64,000 nucleotides of DNA, taken from positions 62,001 to 126,000 of the forward strand of contig NZ_JPWA01000013.1 in assembly GCF_003326475.1 (NCBI RefSeq). The letters run 5' to 3'. The stretch is from Thalassospira xianhensis MCCC 1A02616 (GTDB taxonomy: Bacteria; Pseudomonadota; Alphaproteobacteria; Rhodospirillales; Thalassospiraceae). Shown here one piece after another: positions 18,294 through 27,458 of the stretch; positions within the stretch are counted from its first letter, which is position 1, and every line of letters starts with the position of its first letter. Below the pieces are notes generated by a model. It had not been told where the DNA came from, searched no databases, and worked only from the letters and a program-made list of their open reading frames with translations. The position numbers and the translations under genes were made by a program.

Positions 18294-18950
18294 ATGCAAA
18301 CCAGGTACTTAAAGATCGCTGCCATTATCGGCCTGGCGATGCTTACCGGCGCGTGCGCAGCTTCGCGTAGCGTTGTCGAAATTCAGGAACCAGCCAAAAT
18401 CGAAAACCCGGCGACCGGTCCAGCCGTCAAAATCGTTTCGGTCGAAGACAAACGCCAGTTCGAGATTGATCCATCCACGCCAGACATTCCGTCACTGTCG
18501 AATGACGAAATTGATGATGTCACCTTTACGTCGCGTGCCTATGCCCGCAAACGCAATGGTTACGGAATGGCGATGGGGGATGTTTTGCTCCCCGAAGGTA
18601 AAACCGTTGCCGAAGCCGTCAACAAGGCAATTTCAAACGGCTTTAAACAGGCTGGCTACCGCGTCCTCGAACCCGGTGACGCCGAATATGACGACGCGGA
18701 TGCCGTGGACGCCGACCTGATCAAGTTCTGGTCATGGTTTGAACCCGGTTTCTGGCAGGTCACGGTGCATAACAAGTCGGAAGTGACATTGAAGGGCACC
18801 GAGTTGAACAAGGGCGAACCGATTACGGTCATCGACAGCTATCAGGAAAAAATGCAGATGGTCCTCGACAGCGACTGGCAAAGCAATGCTGTTAACGCCC
18901 TTCGCGAACTTTCGTCAAAGATTGCCGAAAAGCTGGAAACCTTGAAGTAA
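18294..18950 (+). CDS. Predicted lipoprotein, YajG-like
   Basis: A 218-residue protein with a type II signal peptide: hydrophobic start MQTRYLKIAAIIGLAM and lipobox LTGAC at residues 17-21, so Cys21 should be lipidated. No Asp follows the Cys, so outer-membrane sorting is likely. The rest loosely resembles YajG-type lipoproteins: VKIVSVEDKRQFE, a region of predicted helices (GKTVAEAVNKAISNGFKQAGYRV) and VDADLIKFWSWFEPGFW. Function unknown. It starts 104 bp after rlmH with AGGGGAA upstream, and converges closely on the DHFR-like gene with 6 bp between stops. Confidence 0.65.
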   Translation: MQTRYLKIAAIIGLAMLTGACAASRSVVEIQEPAKIENPATGPAVKIVSVEDKRQFEIDPSTPDIPSLSNDEIDDVTFTSRAYARKRNGYGMAMGDVLLPEGKTVAEAVNKAISNGFKQAGYRVLEPGDAEYDDADAVDADLIKFWSWFEPGFWQVTVHNKSEVTLKGTELNKGEPITVIDSYQEKMQMVLDSDWQSNAVNALRELSSKIAEKLETLK

Positions 18951-18956
18951 CCAGCC

Positions 18957-19490
18957 TTAGCGCAAATCATACTGCATGCGCACAACACCGGATTTGTAAT
19001 GTTCAGATGCCACCAATTTCGGTGTTGTGCCCGCAGCGTCCCGGCCAAACAGTCGAATGCCATCGCCCAGAATTTCCGGGATGATGAACATTTCAAGCTG
19101 ATCGACAAGCCCGCCAAACAGGAATTGGGTCACGACACTGGCCCCGCCGACGATCCAGACATCGCCAGTGTCGGACCTGTCGTCGCGAAGCTGTGTTGCC
19201 AGTTCGACAAGGCTACCACCATAGGCCTCGGTATTGGCCGGACGGTTATCGGGTAAATCACGAGATGTCAGAACAATCGTGCGACGGTCTTCATATGGCC
19301 ACTCGCCAAATTCCATCACCTGATCAAAGGTTTTCCGTCCAATGATCAGAGTTCCCACGGTGCCCAGAAAGCCCTCGAAATCAAACTCCGCCGGATCGAA
19401 ATCATCGAGCCAGTCAACTGCACCATTGGTACGTGCGATATAGCCATCCAGACTGACCGCAATATAGATACGGAACAGTTTCTTTTTCAT
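18957..19490 (-). CDS. Dihydrofolate reductase family (RibD C-terminal-like) protein
   Basis: The protein has 177 residues from the ATG at 19490 (MKKKLFRIYIAVSLDGYIAR). It has the fold signatures of the DHFR/RibD-C family: SLDGYIARTNGAVDWLDDF, GTLIIGRKTFDQVMEFGEWPY, IVLTSRDL, and VWIVGGASVVTQFLFGGLVDQLEMFIIPEILGDGIRLF. These proteins bind NADPH and are usually annotated as reductases, but they are distinct from FolA and their substrates are mostly unknown. An upstream in-frame Met at 19538 exists, but its extension is not conserved-looking. Single gene between the lipoprotein and the sdaA terminator. Confidence 0.8.
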   Translation of the reverse strand: MKKKLFRIYIAVSLDGYIARTNGAVDWLDDFDPAEFDFEGFLGTVGTLIIGRKTFDQVMEFGEWPYEDRRTIVLTSRDLPDNRPANTEAYGGSLVELATQLRDDRSDTGDVWIVGGASVVTQFLFGGLVDQLEMFIIPEILGDGIRLFGRDAAGTTPKLVASEHYKSGVVRMQYDLR

Positions 19491-19585
19491 GCTTTGCCCA
19501 ACCTGTTCGGGGTCTTTGCCCCGTTTCTGATTATTCAATGATATCAGAATGCAGGGTCAAGGTGGCAAGAATCGGGCCGGATGCA

Positions 19586-19619
19586 AAACACCCCCGAAAC
19601 AATGGCTTCGGGGGTGTTT
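19586..19619 (-). terminator. Rho-independent terminator of sdaA
   Basis: A 13-bp perfect stem (19586-19598 with 19607-19619) with an 8-nt loop. On the minus strand it is followed by a short T run (GTTTTGC). It sits 22 bp beyond the sdaA stop. The symmetrical A/T flanks could also stop plus-strand transcription. Confidence 0.85.
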
Positions 19620-19640
19620 GAGAACACTTTTGCAGGCTGC

Positions 19641-21056
19641 TCAGCATTCAACGACGTTGACATTGACCGCAAGCCCACCCTGGCTGGTCTCCTTGTATTT
19701 GCTTTGCATATCAATGCCGGTCTGGCGCATGGTTTCGATCACCTTGTCGAGTGACACGGTATGCTGGCCGTCACCACGCATCGCCAGACGGGCGGCATTG
19801 ATCGCCTTGACCGCCCCCATGGTGTTGCGCTCAATGCAGGGCACCTGCACCAGACCGCCAATCGGATCACAGGTCAGGCCAAGGTTATGTTCCATGCCAA
19901 TCTCGGCGGCGTTTTCAACCTGTTCGGGCGTGCCGCCCATGACCGCACAAAGCGCCCCTGCTGCCATCGAACAGGCGACACCGACCTCACCCTGACAACC
20001 GACTTCGGCCGCCGAGATCGACGCACGCTTTTTATAGATCGAACCAATGGCCGCCGCTGTTAACAGGAATTCGCGTATTTTGCCCTGCGTGACATTGGCC
20101 CCGAACCGTTCGTAATAGCGCAGAACGGCGGGAATCACGCCTGCCGCCCCATTGGTCGGGGCCGTAACCACCCGCGAACCGGCAGCATTTTCCTCGTTCA
20201 CGGCAAGGGCATAAAGATTGACCCAGTCGATCACGGTCAACGGGTCCTTAAGTCCGGCTTCAGGCCGTTCGGTCAGTTCAAGATATAGCTTCCGCGCGCG
20301 CCGTTTGACATTCAGCCCACCGGGCAGAATCCCATCGGTTTTGCAGCCCCGTTCAATACAATCCATCATCGCGCGATGCACACGGTCCACGAATTCCTCG
20401 GTCTCGGCGGGTTCGCGCCAGCTTTTCTCGTTTTCGGCCATGACTTCGGCAATCGACAGCTTTTCCTGTTTGCAGATCGCCATCAATTCATCGGCCGACG
20501 AAAAAGCATAAGGCAGCGTGATGTTATCGCCGGAATATTCCGCTCCACGATCATCACCCGATACAATAAACCCACCCCCGACCGAAAAATATTCCTGTTT
20601 GTGCAAAACAACACCATCATGGTCGAAGGCAGTGATGCGCATACCATTGGGGTGTTCGGGCAGGCTTTCGGCCATGTGAAACACAAGGTTGGTATCGCGG
20701 TTAAACGCAACCGGATGCCGACCGTAAAGCTGTAATTCGCGGTCCCTGTCAATCGCATCCATCGTCGGCGCGATCCGGTCAGGATCAACCGAACGCGGTC
20801 GTTCCCCCGAAAGCCCCATGATCACTGCGGTATCGGTGGCATGGCCCTTGCCGGTCAAGGCAAGCGATCCGTAAAGATCAACAATTACCGAGCCGATTTT
20901 TTCAAGCAGATTGCGGGCTTCAAGTTCCAGACAGAAACGATAGCCCGCCCGCATCGGGCCGACCGTATGCGAGCTCGATGGCCCGATGCCGATGGTATAG
21001 AGATCGACAACGGAAAGGTTAACGTCTTGCGGACGTTGATTTTTTTCTTCGGTCAA
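19641..21056 (-). CDS. sdaA: L-serine ammonia-lyase (serine deaminase)
   Basis: The protein has 471 residues from a TTG start at 21056, supported by GGGAGG five nt upstream. It converts L-serine to pyruvate and ammonia using an oxygen-labile [4Fe-4S] cluster. Signatures are [23 protein letters not shown] near the N-terminus, [37 protein letters not shown] and [26 protein letters not shown], the last two carrying cluster cysteines. The frame is open to 21275, but that stretch is the glycine riboswitch. Expression should respond to glycine through the tandem aptamer. The gene and its leader sit between rlmH and gpmI, which are closer together in many relatives. Confidence 0.93.
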   Translation of the reverse strand: MTEEKNQRPQDVNLSVVDLYTIGIGPSSSHTVGPMRAGYRFCLELEARNLLEKIGSVIVDLYGSLALTGKGHATDTAVIMGLSGERPRSVDPDRIAPTMDAIDRDRELQLYGRHPVAFNRDTNLVFHMAESLPEHPNGMRITAFDHDGVVLHKQEYFSVGGGFIVSGDDRGAEYSGDNITLPYAFSSADELMAICKQEKLSIAEVMAENEKSWREPAETEEFVDRVHRAMMDCIERGCKTDGILPGGLNVKRRARKLYLELTERPEAGLKDPLTVIDWVNLYALAVNEENAAGSRVVTAPTNGAAGVIPAVLRYYERFGANVTQGKIREFLLTAAAIGSIYKKRASISAAEVGCQGEVGVACSMAAGALCAVMGGTPEQVENAAEIGMEHNLGLTCDPIGGLVQVPCIERNTMGAVKAINAARLAMRGDGQHTVSLDKVIETMRQTGIDMQSKYKETSQGGLAVNVNVVEC

Positions 21057-21126
21057 AAGGGCCTCCCACGGCTCTTTGTCATGCGAAACAATGCCGCACG
21101 ACGTTATAGAACCGGTGTCTTGCCCC

Positions 21127-21375
21127 CTCTGTCCCTTGACCTGAGATTGTGCGCCTTGCCGCCAAAAACAAACAAGTCTTTGACGCCATGGCTTCATCCT
21201 TCGGTGGAAAGATGATGCAGGGCTTTGGCCCCGTACCGCTTTCTCTCTCCAGAGCCTCAATCCGCAACGGTCCATCTGCCTGAGAGTTTTCGGGGCTATT
21301 GCTCCTTCGGCGCCGATTTGATCGCGGGATCAAATCGGGCTCTCCCATCGCGGTTATTCGAGGTATCACCGTTGC
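21127..21375 (-). promoter_or_regulatory. Tandem glycine riboswitch controlling sdaA
   Basis: Two consecutive glycine aptamers on the minus strand. Aptamer 1 (21264-21375) has an 8-bp P1 stem (GCAACGGT with ACCGTTGC), GGGAGAGCC, GCGCCGAAGGAGCAA and AAACTCTCAGGCA...GGAC. Aptamer 2 (21127-21254) has P1 CTCTG/CAGAG, GGAGAGAG, CACCGAAGG and ATCTCAGGTCAAGGGAC. The short linker between them is typical of cooperative glycine riboswitches. The expression platform is 21057-21126, leading to the GGGAGG ribosome binding site; on/off polarity cannot be read by eye. Confidence 0.9.
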
Positions 21376-21382
21376 AGGCCAG

Positions 21383-21410
21383 ATTACAGGCAGGTGGCAA
21401 GCCTTGTCAA
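21383..21410 (-). promoter_or_regulatory. Sigma-70 promoter for the riboswitch-sdaA transcript
   Basis: On the minus strand TTGACA (21410-21405), a 16-bp spacer, then TGTAAT (21388-21383). The predicted start falls at the 5' end of the P1 stem of aptamer 1, as expected for a riboswitch leader. Confidence 0.75.
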
Positions 21411-21556
21411 AAAGCAGCTTTGCAACCGCACAAAAAATACCCGGCCGGAAGGCTGTTCAATGCCCCCATTCATGATAGATTGCGCGTTGAAAATGCTTTG
21501 ATTGACAGCGTCTGATGGCGGACCCACCGCGCCCGGCGTCATTGTACGGATGGTGA

Positions 21557-21590
21557 AATTACCGGAAAATAACCATCTTTACCGGTAATT
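21557..21590. repeat. 9-bp inverted repeat upstream of gpmI
   Basis: AATTACCGG (21557-21565) and CCGGTAATT (21582-21590), perfect, 16-nt spacing, in an AT-rich stretch 42-75 bp before the gpmI ATG. The spacing allows an operator with about 2.5 helical turns between half-site centres, or an mRNA hairpin. No known regulator is matched. Confidence 0.4.
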
Positions 21591-21631
21591 CAGCCTTTTA
21601 CCTTATTTCGTGTACCTTACTTCGTGGGATT

Positions 21632-23224
21632 ATGATTGTGACTGTATCAAATACCGTAAAGCGCCCGCGTCCGGTGGTGCTGTGCATTCTGGATGGCTGG
21701 GGATATCGCGAGGAAAGCAAGGACAATGCGGTTGCATTGGCCAATACCCCTGTTTGGGACGCGCTTTATGCCAATAATCCGACCGGTTTTTTGAAGGCTT
21801 GTGGTCTGGATGTCGGCCTGCCCGAAGGACAGATGGGCAATTCGGAAGTCGGCCATATGAATCTGGGTGCAGGCCGGGTTGTGATGCAGGAACTGCCGAA
21901 AATTGACGACGCGGTCAAAACCGGTTCGATCGCAGAAACCGACACGGTCAAAAAAGTCATCGCCAAACTCAAAGAAAGCGGTGGTGTTTGCCATATCGCG
22001 GGACTTCTGTCCGAAGGCGGTGTGCATTCCCATCAGGCTCATATGGCAGCCCTTGCCAAAATCATCGCATCAGCCGGTGTGCCGGTAAAAATCCACGCCT
22101 ATCTGGATGGCCGTGATACCGCGCCCAAAAGTGCCGCTAAATTCCTTGAAAAATTCCGTGCGCTGATTGGCGATGCCAATGTTGAAATCGTGACCGTTAC
22201 CGGGCGCTATTACGCGATGGACCGCGATAATCGCTGGGAACGTGTCAGCCAGGCCTATTTCACGATGGTGCAGGGTAAAAACTACACCGATGGCCGTACC
22301 GCCGAAAGTGCCGAAGCTGCGATCAAGGCAGCCTATGATGCCGACACCACGGATGAATTCGTTCTGCCGACCGTAATCGGTAATTATGACGGCATGAAAG
22401 ACGGCGACGGGCTTTTGATGACCAATTTCCGAGCCGACCGCGCGCGTGAAATTCTGGCCGCCATCTGCGCACCGGACTTTGACGGGTTTGACCGTGGCAC
22501 CCCGATCAAATTTGCCGTACAGGCCGGCATGGTCGAATATTCATCTGACCACGCGAAATATATGGATGCGATCTATCCGCCGCAGGTGTTGCCAAATATC
22601 TTTGGCGAAGTTGTTTCCAGGGCGGGCATGAAACAGTTGCGCATTGCGGAAACCGAAAAATATCCGCATGTATCCTTCTTCTTTAACGGCGGTGAAGAAC
22701 AGGTTTTCGAGGGCGAAGACCGTATTCTGGTACCCTCGCCCAAGGTTGCGACCTATGACCTGCAACCGGAAATGTCGGCCCCGGAAGTGGCCGAAAAGTT
22801 GGTGGCTGCGATCAGCGCAGAAACCTATGACGCGATCATTCTGAACTTTGCCAATCCCGACATGGTCGGCCATAGCGGCATTCTTTCAGCCGCCATGAAA
22901 GCCGCCGAAGCAGTTGACACCTGCCTTGGGCAGGTTGTCGATGCGGTTAAATCGGTAGGCGGCGTGATGTTCGTTACCGCTGATCACGGGAACTGTGAGA
23001 TGATGGTCGATCCGGAAACCGGTGAACCGCACACCGCACATACACTTAATCTGGTCCCGACCATACTGGTAAACGGGCCGGAAGGTGTCACTCTGGAAAA
23101 TGGCCGACTTGCCGATGTGGCACCAACGTTGCTTCAGCTTCTTGGCCTGCCGCAGCCAAAGGAAATGACCGGCAAACCGTTGATCAAGGGCTTGAAAGGG
23201 AATGATGCGCTTCTTGCGAGCTGA
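21632..23224 (+). CDS. gpmI: 2,3-bisphosphoglycerate-independent phosphoglycerate mutase
   Basis: A 530-residue alkaline-phosphatase-superfamily enzyme that interconverts 3- and 2-phosphoglycerate. Metal ligand Asp21 (ILDGWGYRE) and catalytic Ser71 (MGNSEVGHMNLG) are in place. YLDGRDTAPKSA, VTGRYYAMDRDNRWER, NFRADRAREI, FANPDMVGHSG and VTADHGNCEMM cover the phosphatase and transferase domains. The ATG at 21632 is weakly supported by GGGAT. It begins the gpmI-envC-ctpA-deacetylase-rppH run; its 3' end overlaps envC by 23 bp. Confidence 0.96.
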   Translation: MIVTVSNTVKRPRPVVLCILDGWGYREESKDNAVALANTPVWDALYANNPTGFLKACGLDVGLPEGQMGNSEVGHMNLGAGRVVMQELPKIDDAVKTGSIAETDTVKKVIAKLKESGGVCHIAGLLSEGGVHSHQAHMAALAKIIASAGVPVKIHAYLDGRDTAPKSAAKFLEKFRALIGDANVEIVTVTGRYYAMDRDNRWERVSQAYFTMVQGKNYTDGRTAESAEAAIKAAYDADTTDEFVLPTVIGNYDGMKDGDGLLMTNFRADRAREILAAICAPDFDGFDRGTPIKFAVQAGMVEYSSDHAKYMDAIYPPQVLPNIFGEVVSRAGMKQLRIAETEKYPHVSFFFNGGEEQVFEGEDRILVPSPKVATYDLQPEMSAPEVAEKLVAAISAETYDAIILNFANPDMVGHSGILSAAMKAAEAVDTCLGQVVDAVKSVGGVMFVTADHGNCEMMVDPETGEPHTAHTLNLVPTILVNGPEGVTLENGRLADVAPTLLQLLGLPQPKEMTGKPLIKGLKGNDALLAS

Positions 23225-24551
23225 TCTGCGTTCCAATACCGCCCTGCCTGCGCTGGCTGTGATTGCAGCCATGATTGCGGGCGGGGCTGCGCCTTCTTTT
23301 GCCCAATCGCTGCGCAAAGTGGACAGCCAGCTTGATAAACTTGAAAGCCAGTTGTCCGAACAACAGAAACAGGAAGAATTCCTGTCACGCAAATCACGCG
23401 AGCTTTGGACCGAGGAACAGGCGCTTCAATCCGAGGCCATTTCGGTCGCCAGAAGGGCCCAGCGCCTTGAAACAAAGCTGACCGAGCTTGAAGACCAGCT
23501 TGCCAAACTTGAAATCCGCGAAAAGCGCGCTGCCACCAGCCTTGAAGACAAAGCCGGGCAATATGCCCGCATTCTGATGGCGCTGCAGCGGCTGTCGACC
23601 ACCCCACCCGAAGCCGTGATCGCCCTTCCGACCAGCCCGCAGGATACGTTGCGGTCAGCCATCCTGTTAAAGGCCGCCCTGCCGGGCGTCGAGCAGCATG
23701 CACGCGATCTGCGGGCCGAACTTGAAGAAATCGGCACCCTTCGCGAAGATATCCGTTCACGGCGCAGCGAAATGGCATCCGCCACCGAAGAATTACAGGC
23801 AGAACGCCAGTCACTGGCCTCCCTGCTTAACGAAAAGCGCAAACTGCGTTCGGAAACCGAGGCTGAGGCCAAAATGGCATCGCGCGCCGTCAATGAATTG
23901 GCGACCGAGGCAAAATCACTTGGCGATCTTCTGGAAAGCCTGAAAAATCGGGCAGAAGGCGTTCCCGAACCCCGCATGAAACCGGAACGCCAGATTGCCA
24001 AACGCGAAGAGCCCAAACCTGCCCCGCCCCCATCGACCATTGCCAGAAACGAGCCACCCGCCCCGCCTACCGACAAGACGGCCCCGGCAAGCAAACCTTC
24101 AAACGCCGCCGATGAAGAAATGGCTGTTGGCAGTTCGATCACGTTGGCACACGGACAATTGCGTATGCCAGCAAGCGGGAAGGTCGTTACACTGTTTGGC
24201 GAACGGTCGCGCGGACCGGACGGATTGGCGGTTACACATTCCAAGGGGATCGAGATCGACACGCGCCCGAACGCGCAAGTCGTATCACCCTTTGACGGCA
24301 AAGTTGTATTCGCCGGGCCCTTCCGTGGCTATGGCCGCCTCTTGATTATCGAACATGGCGAAGGATACCATAGTCTTATCGCCGGTTTTGATCGGCTCGA
24401 CAGTGTGGTAGGACAGTATTTGTTGGCGGGCGAACCTGTTGGAATAATGGGTGAAATATCGCCTAAACTCTATCTGGAGATGCGCCATGACGGCGAAGCG
24501 GTCAATCCGCTTCCCTGGCTGGCCTCGAAAAACGGCAAGGTAAGTGGATGA
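23202..24551 (+). CDS. EnvC-like murein hydrolase activator (degenerate M23 domain)
   Basis: The protein has 449 residues. An N-terminal signal peptide (cleavage near APSFAQS) is followed by a long coiled coil (about residues 38-250) with many Gln/Glu/Leu. A Pro-rich linker (PKPAPPPSTIARNEPPAPP) leads to a C-terminal LytM-like domain ending YLEMRHDGEAVNPLPWL. The LytM domain reads THSKGIEIDTRPNAQVV, without the full set of zinc ligands, as in EnvC. It therefore probably activates periplasmic amidases at the division site rather than cutting peptidoglycan. It overlaps gpmI by 23 bp and ctpA by 4 bp. Confidence 0.88.
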   Translation: MMRFLRADLRSNTALPALAVIAAMIAGGAAPSFAQSLRKVDSQLDKLESQLSEQQKQEEFLSRKSRELWTEEQALQSEAISVARRAQRLETKLTELEDQLAKLEIREKRAATSLEDKAGQYARILMALQRLSTTPPEAVIALPTSPQDTLRSAILLKAALPGVEQHARDLRAELEEIGTLREDIRSRRSEMASATEELQAERQSLASLLNEKRKLRSETEAEAKMASRAVNELATEAKSLGDLLESLKNRAEGVPEPRMKPERQIAKREEPKPAPPPSTIARNEPPAPPTDKTAPASKPSNAADEEMAVGSSITLAHGQLRMPASGKVVTLFGERSRGPDGLAVTHSKGIEIDTRPNAQVVSPFDGKVVFAGPFRGYGRLLIIEHGEGYHSLIAGFDRLDSVVGQYLLAGEPVGIMGEISPKLYLEMRHDGEAVNPLPWLASKNGKVSG

Positions 24552-25852
24552 AAACCTCTCGATTGGCAGTATTCGCACTCGCTACCGGCATGACTTTGGG
24601 CCTTGCTTCGCCCGCGCTGGCGCAATCTTCACCAACAACGTCGGCCGAAACCTATCGGCTGCTAAACCTGTTTGGCGATGTGTTTGAACAAGTGAAATCG
24701 AAATATGTCGAAGAAGTCGATGACAAACAGCTTATTGAAGCTGCGATCAACGGCATGCTCACATCGCTTGATCCACATTCCTCATATCTGAATATGGATA
24801 ATTTCGAGGAAATGCAGGTTGATACCCGCGGCGAATTTGGCGGGCTTGGCATCGAAGTCACGATGGAAGAAGGCTTTGTCAAAGTCATTTCCCCGATTTA
24901 TGACACGCCAGCCGAAAAAGCCGGTTTGCAGCCGGGCGATTACATCACCCATATCGACGGCACACCGATCCGTGGCCTTGGCCTGAACGAAGCGGTCGAG
25001 ATGATGCGCGGCAAGGTCAATACCGATATCCGCCTGACCATCATGCGCAAGGGCGAAGCCGCACCGTTTGACGTGACGCTGACCCGGGCCGTAATCAAAA
25101 TCCAGTCGGTCCGCTCCGAAGCGAAGGACGATGTCGGGTATATCCGCATCACCAAATTCAACGAACAAACCTATAGTGGCCTGCAACGTGCGATCACCGA
25201 TATGCGCGATCAGATCGGTCCGGAAATGAAGGGCCTTGTGATTGATCTGCGTAACAATCCCGGTGGATTGCTTGATCAGGCGATTTCGGTTTCGGACGCG
25301 TTCCTGGACAAGGGTGAAATCGTATCAACCCGTCCGCGCGATACCGAAAACACCGAACGTTACAACGCCCGTCCGGGTGATCTTGCCGACGGACTTCCGA
25401 TGATTGTACTGGTCAATGATGGTTCGGCATCCGCATCGGAAATCGTTGCCGGTGCCCTTCAGGATCACCGCCGGGCGGTCATCATGGGAACGCGCAGCTT
25501 TGGCAAGGGATCGGTTCAGACCATCCTGCCGATGCCGGGCAACGTGGCACTTCGTCTGACCACAGCGCGCTATTACACGCCGTCGGGTAAGTCGATCCAG
25601 GAAGTCGGCATTGTGCCTGACATCATCGTACCGCAAGCACGTGTAGAGAGCATCGAAGCCGCCCAGCGCCGATCCGAAGCCGACCTTAACGGTGCCTTGC
25701 GCAACGAGGACGAAACCATCAGCAATGCCGAAAGCGATGCAAATGATCGCCGCAGTGCCGCCGAGGAAATCGCGCTGGAGGATTATCAGCTGTCACGTGC
25801 ACTTGACATGATCCGGGGCATTGCCCTGTTCGCACCCCGCCCGCAAGGGTGA
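24548..25852 (+). CDS. ctpA: C-terminal processing peptidase (S41 family)
   Basis: A 434-residue periplasmic serine protease. The signal peptide ends near ALAQS, and a helical N-terminal region contains LDPHSSYLNMDNFEEM. A PDZ domain (about residues 95-175) carries GLGIEVTMEEG and AEKAGLQPGDYITHIDG, followed by the protease core. The catalytic dyad is predicted as Ser295 in NDGSASASE and Lys320 in SFGKGSVQ. EnvC-CtpA neighbours commonly work on cell wall remodelling. Its ATG overlaps the envC stop (ATGA), so translation is coupled. The C-terminal tail after about residue 375 is charged and probably flexible. Confidence 0.93.
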   Translation: MKTSRLAVFALATGMTLGLASPALAQSSPTTSAETYRLLNLFGDVFEQVKSKYVEEVDDKQLIEAAINGMLTSLDPHSSYLNMDNFEEMQVDTRGEFGGLGIEVTMEEGFVKVISPIYDTPAEKAGLQPGDYITHIDGTPIRGLGLNEAVEMMRGKVNTDIRLTIMRKGEAAPFDVTLTRAVIKIQSVRSEAKDDVGYIRITKFNEQTYSGLQRAITDMRDQIGPEMKGLVIDLRNNPGGLLDQAISVSDAFLDKGEIVSTRPRDTENTERYNARPGDLADGLPMIVLVNDGSASASEIVAGALQDHRRAVIMGTRSFGKGSVQTILPMPGNVALRLTTARYYTPSGKSIQEVGIVPDIIVPQARVESIEAAQRRSEADLNGALRNEDETISNAESDANDRRSAAEEIALEDYQLSRALDMIRGIALFAPRPQG

Positions 25853-25887
25853 GGTGCGAACCGAATACCGAAAGAGACTGACCTTTC

Positions 25888-27420
25888 GTGATCAGGAAAC
25901 TCATAAAATCCTTGCGGTTTGGCCGAAAGAAGGAACGGGATCCTCTCGATGACATGGGCGATGAAGAAACAGATGATGTTTCAAACACCCTGTCTGACGA
26001 GGATCTTCCCTTTAACGAGCTGCCGATTGAGGTCCAGTGGGAACGCCTGCCCAAGCGTCCGCCATCGCGGCGCTGGTGGTTGTCCAAGCTCCTGATCATT
26101 GCCCTGTTTCTAAGCCCCATCGGGGCCGCGGCAATTGGCCTGATCCCGATCCTTGATCCAGAAACCGGATGGCGGCTGTTCCATCTGGGCAGTCCGAAAA
26201 CAATCGCTGCTGTTCCCGGTTCCGAACGCGAACTTCAGGAAGAAATCGCCAAGGGCGTGCGTGACGTTGAAGAACGCACCCGTGCCGAGCAGGAGGCCCT
26301 TGCCAATGCCGGCACCAACCAGTCCGGCGAACCGCAAAATGCAGAAGACATTGCCAAACAGCTTGAAGGCGTTGCCGATCTGGTTGGAACACCGGGACAG
26401 GATGGCACGACCGACGGCAGCACAACACCGACCCCCGAAGAACTTGCCGCCCTTGCCGAGGAAGGCGCACTTGATCAGCCCATAGAGCCAGATCCCTTGC
26501 GCCCGGCCCCCATTCCCGGTCTGGATGAGGAAGGCAGCTTTGGCCGCATTCCGCGAATTGCCGATGATGGCACGACACCGTTTGATGCTTATAAACGCCC
26601 GTTTGACGTGGTTGAAGGCCAACCCTATGTCGGTATCATTGTAACCGGTATCGGCTTGAATAGTGACAGAACACAGGCCGCAATCGAAGATTTGCCGCTG
26701 AACATTTCGCTGGCGCTGTCACCCTATTCGAACAATCTGCCCGAGGTCGCGGCCAATGCACGGGCGATGGGTCACGAAGTATTCTTGCAGTTGCCGATGG
26801 AGCCAATCGACTTCCCGCTGTCCGATCCCGGTCCGCGTGCGCTTCTGACGAGCCTTCCGGAAGGTGAAAACCTTGTCAGGCTGGAATGGTTGCTGGCGCG
26901 ATTCCCCGGCTATGCTGGTGTGGTCAGTTATCTTGGATCAAAGTTTGGCAGCCTTGACAGTGCCATCCGCCCGGTTATCGAGTTCATCGACCGGACGGGC
27001 CTGATGTATGTTGAAGGCACGAATTCAGGATCGATCAGTCTTGGCGCACAACTGGCATCGAATGCCGACACCCCGAATGCCATAGGCAATATCATGATCG
27101 ACGAAATACCAAGCCGACGGCAAATTGACGCCCGCCTGAACGATCTGGTTGAGCAGGCAAAAAGCAATGGTGTCGCCATCGGGATCGCGCAATCCTATCC
27201 GGTCACCATTCAGCGCCTTCGCAACTGGTCGGCACGGCTTGCGCGTCAAGGGGTTCAGCTTGCACCGGTTTCGGCCCTTGCAAAGATGCAGGTCACACCG
27301 CAATCTGCGGTCGAGGCGGAAGCCGCCCGGCGTGAAGCGGCACTGGCCGAAGAACGTGCGCAGCAGAATGCCGCCCCGGAAGATACCGGCGACGGCGCAA
27401 ATGAAACAATCGAGAATTGA
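25888..27420 (+). CDS. Divergent polysaccharide deacetylase family protein
   Basis: A 510-residue protein starting at GTG 25888. A cytoplasmic acidic N-terminus precedes one membrane helix (WWLSKLLIIALFLSPIGAAAIG, about residues 68-90). A low-complexity, acidic and Pro-rich linker runs to about 240. The C-terminal domain begins near PYVGIIVTGIGLNSDRT and includes LALSPYSNNLPEVAANARAMGHEVFLQLPMEP, typical of divergent polysaccharide deacetylases (DUF610/YibQ type). The catalytic residues of true NodB deacetylases are only partly kept, so activity is doubtful. It follows ctpA by 35 bp and precedes rppH, the usual alphaproteobacterial order. Confidence 0.85.
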   Translation: MIRKLIKSLRFGRKKERDPLDDMGDEETDDVSNTLSDEDLPFNELPIEVQWERLPKRPPSRRWWLSKLLIIALFLSPIGAAAIGLIPILDPETGWRLFHLGSPKTIAAVPGSERELQEEIAKGVRDVEERTRAEQEALANAGTNQSGEPQNAEDIAKQLEGVADLVGTPGQDGTTDGSTTPTPEELAALAEEGALDQPIEPDPLRPAPIPGLDEEGSFGRIPRIADDGTTPFDAYKRPFDVVEGQPYVGIIVTGIGLNSDRTQAAIEDLPLNISLALSPYSNNLPEVAANARAMGHEVFLQLPMEPIDFPLSDPGPRALLTSLPEGENLVRLEWLLARFPGYAGVVSYLGSKFGSLDSAIRPVIEFIDRTGLMYVEGTNSGSISLGAQLASNADTPNAIGNIMIDEIPSRRQIDARLNDLVEQAKSNGVAIGIAQSYPVTIQRLRNWSARLARQGVQLAPVSALAKMQVTPQSAVEAEAARREAALAEERAQQNAAPEDTGDGANETIEN

Positions 27421-27458
27421 CAGCATAGCTGACGCGTAAACGCGGACAGGGGGTAAAA

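Noticed and set aside
21057-21275. N-terminal extension of sdaA
   Set aside because: The added 73 codons run through the glycine aptamer 2 and have no similarity to serine deaminases; TTG at 21056 has a good ribosome binding site.
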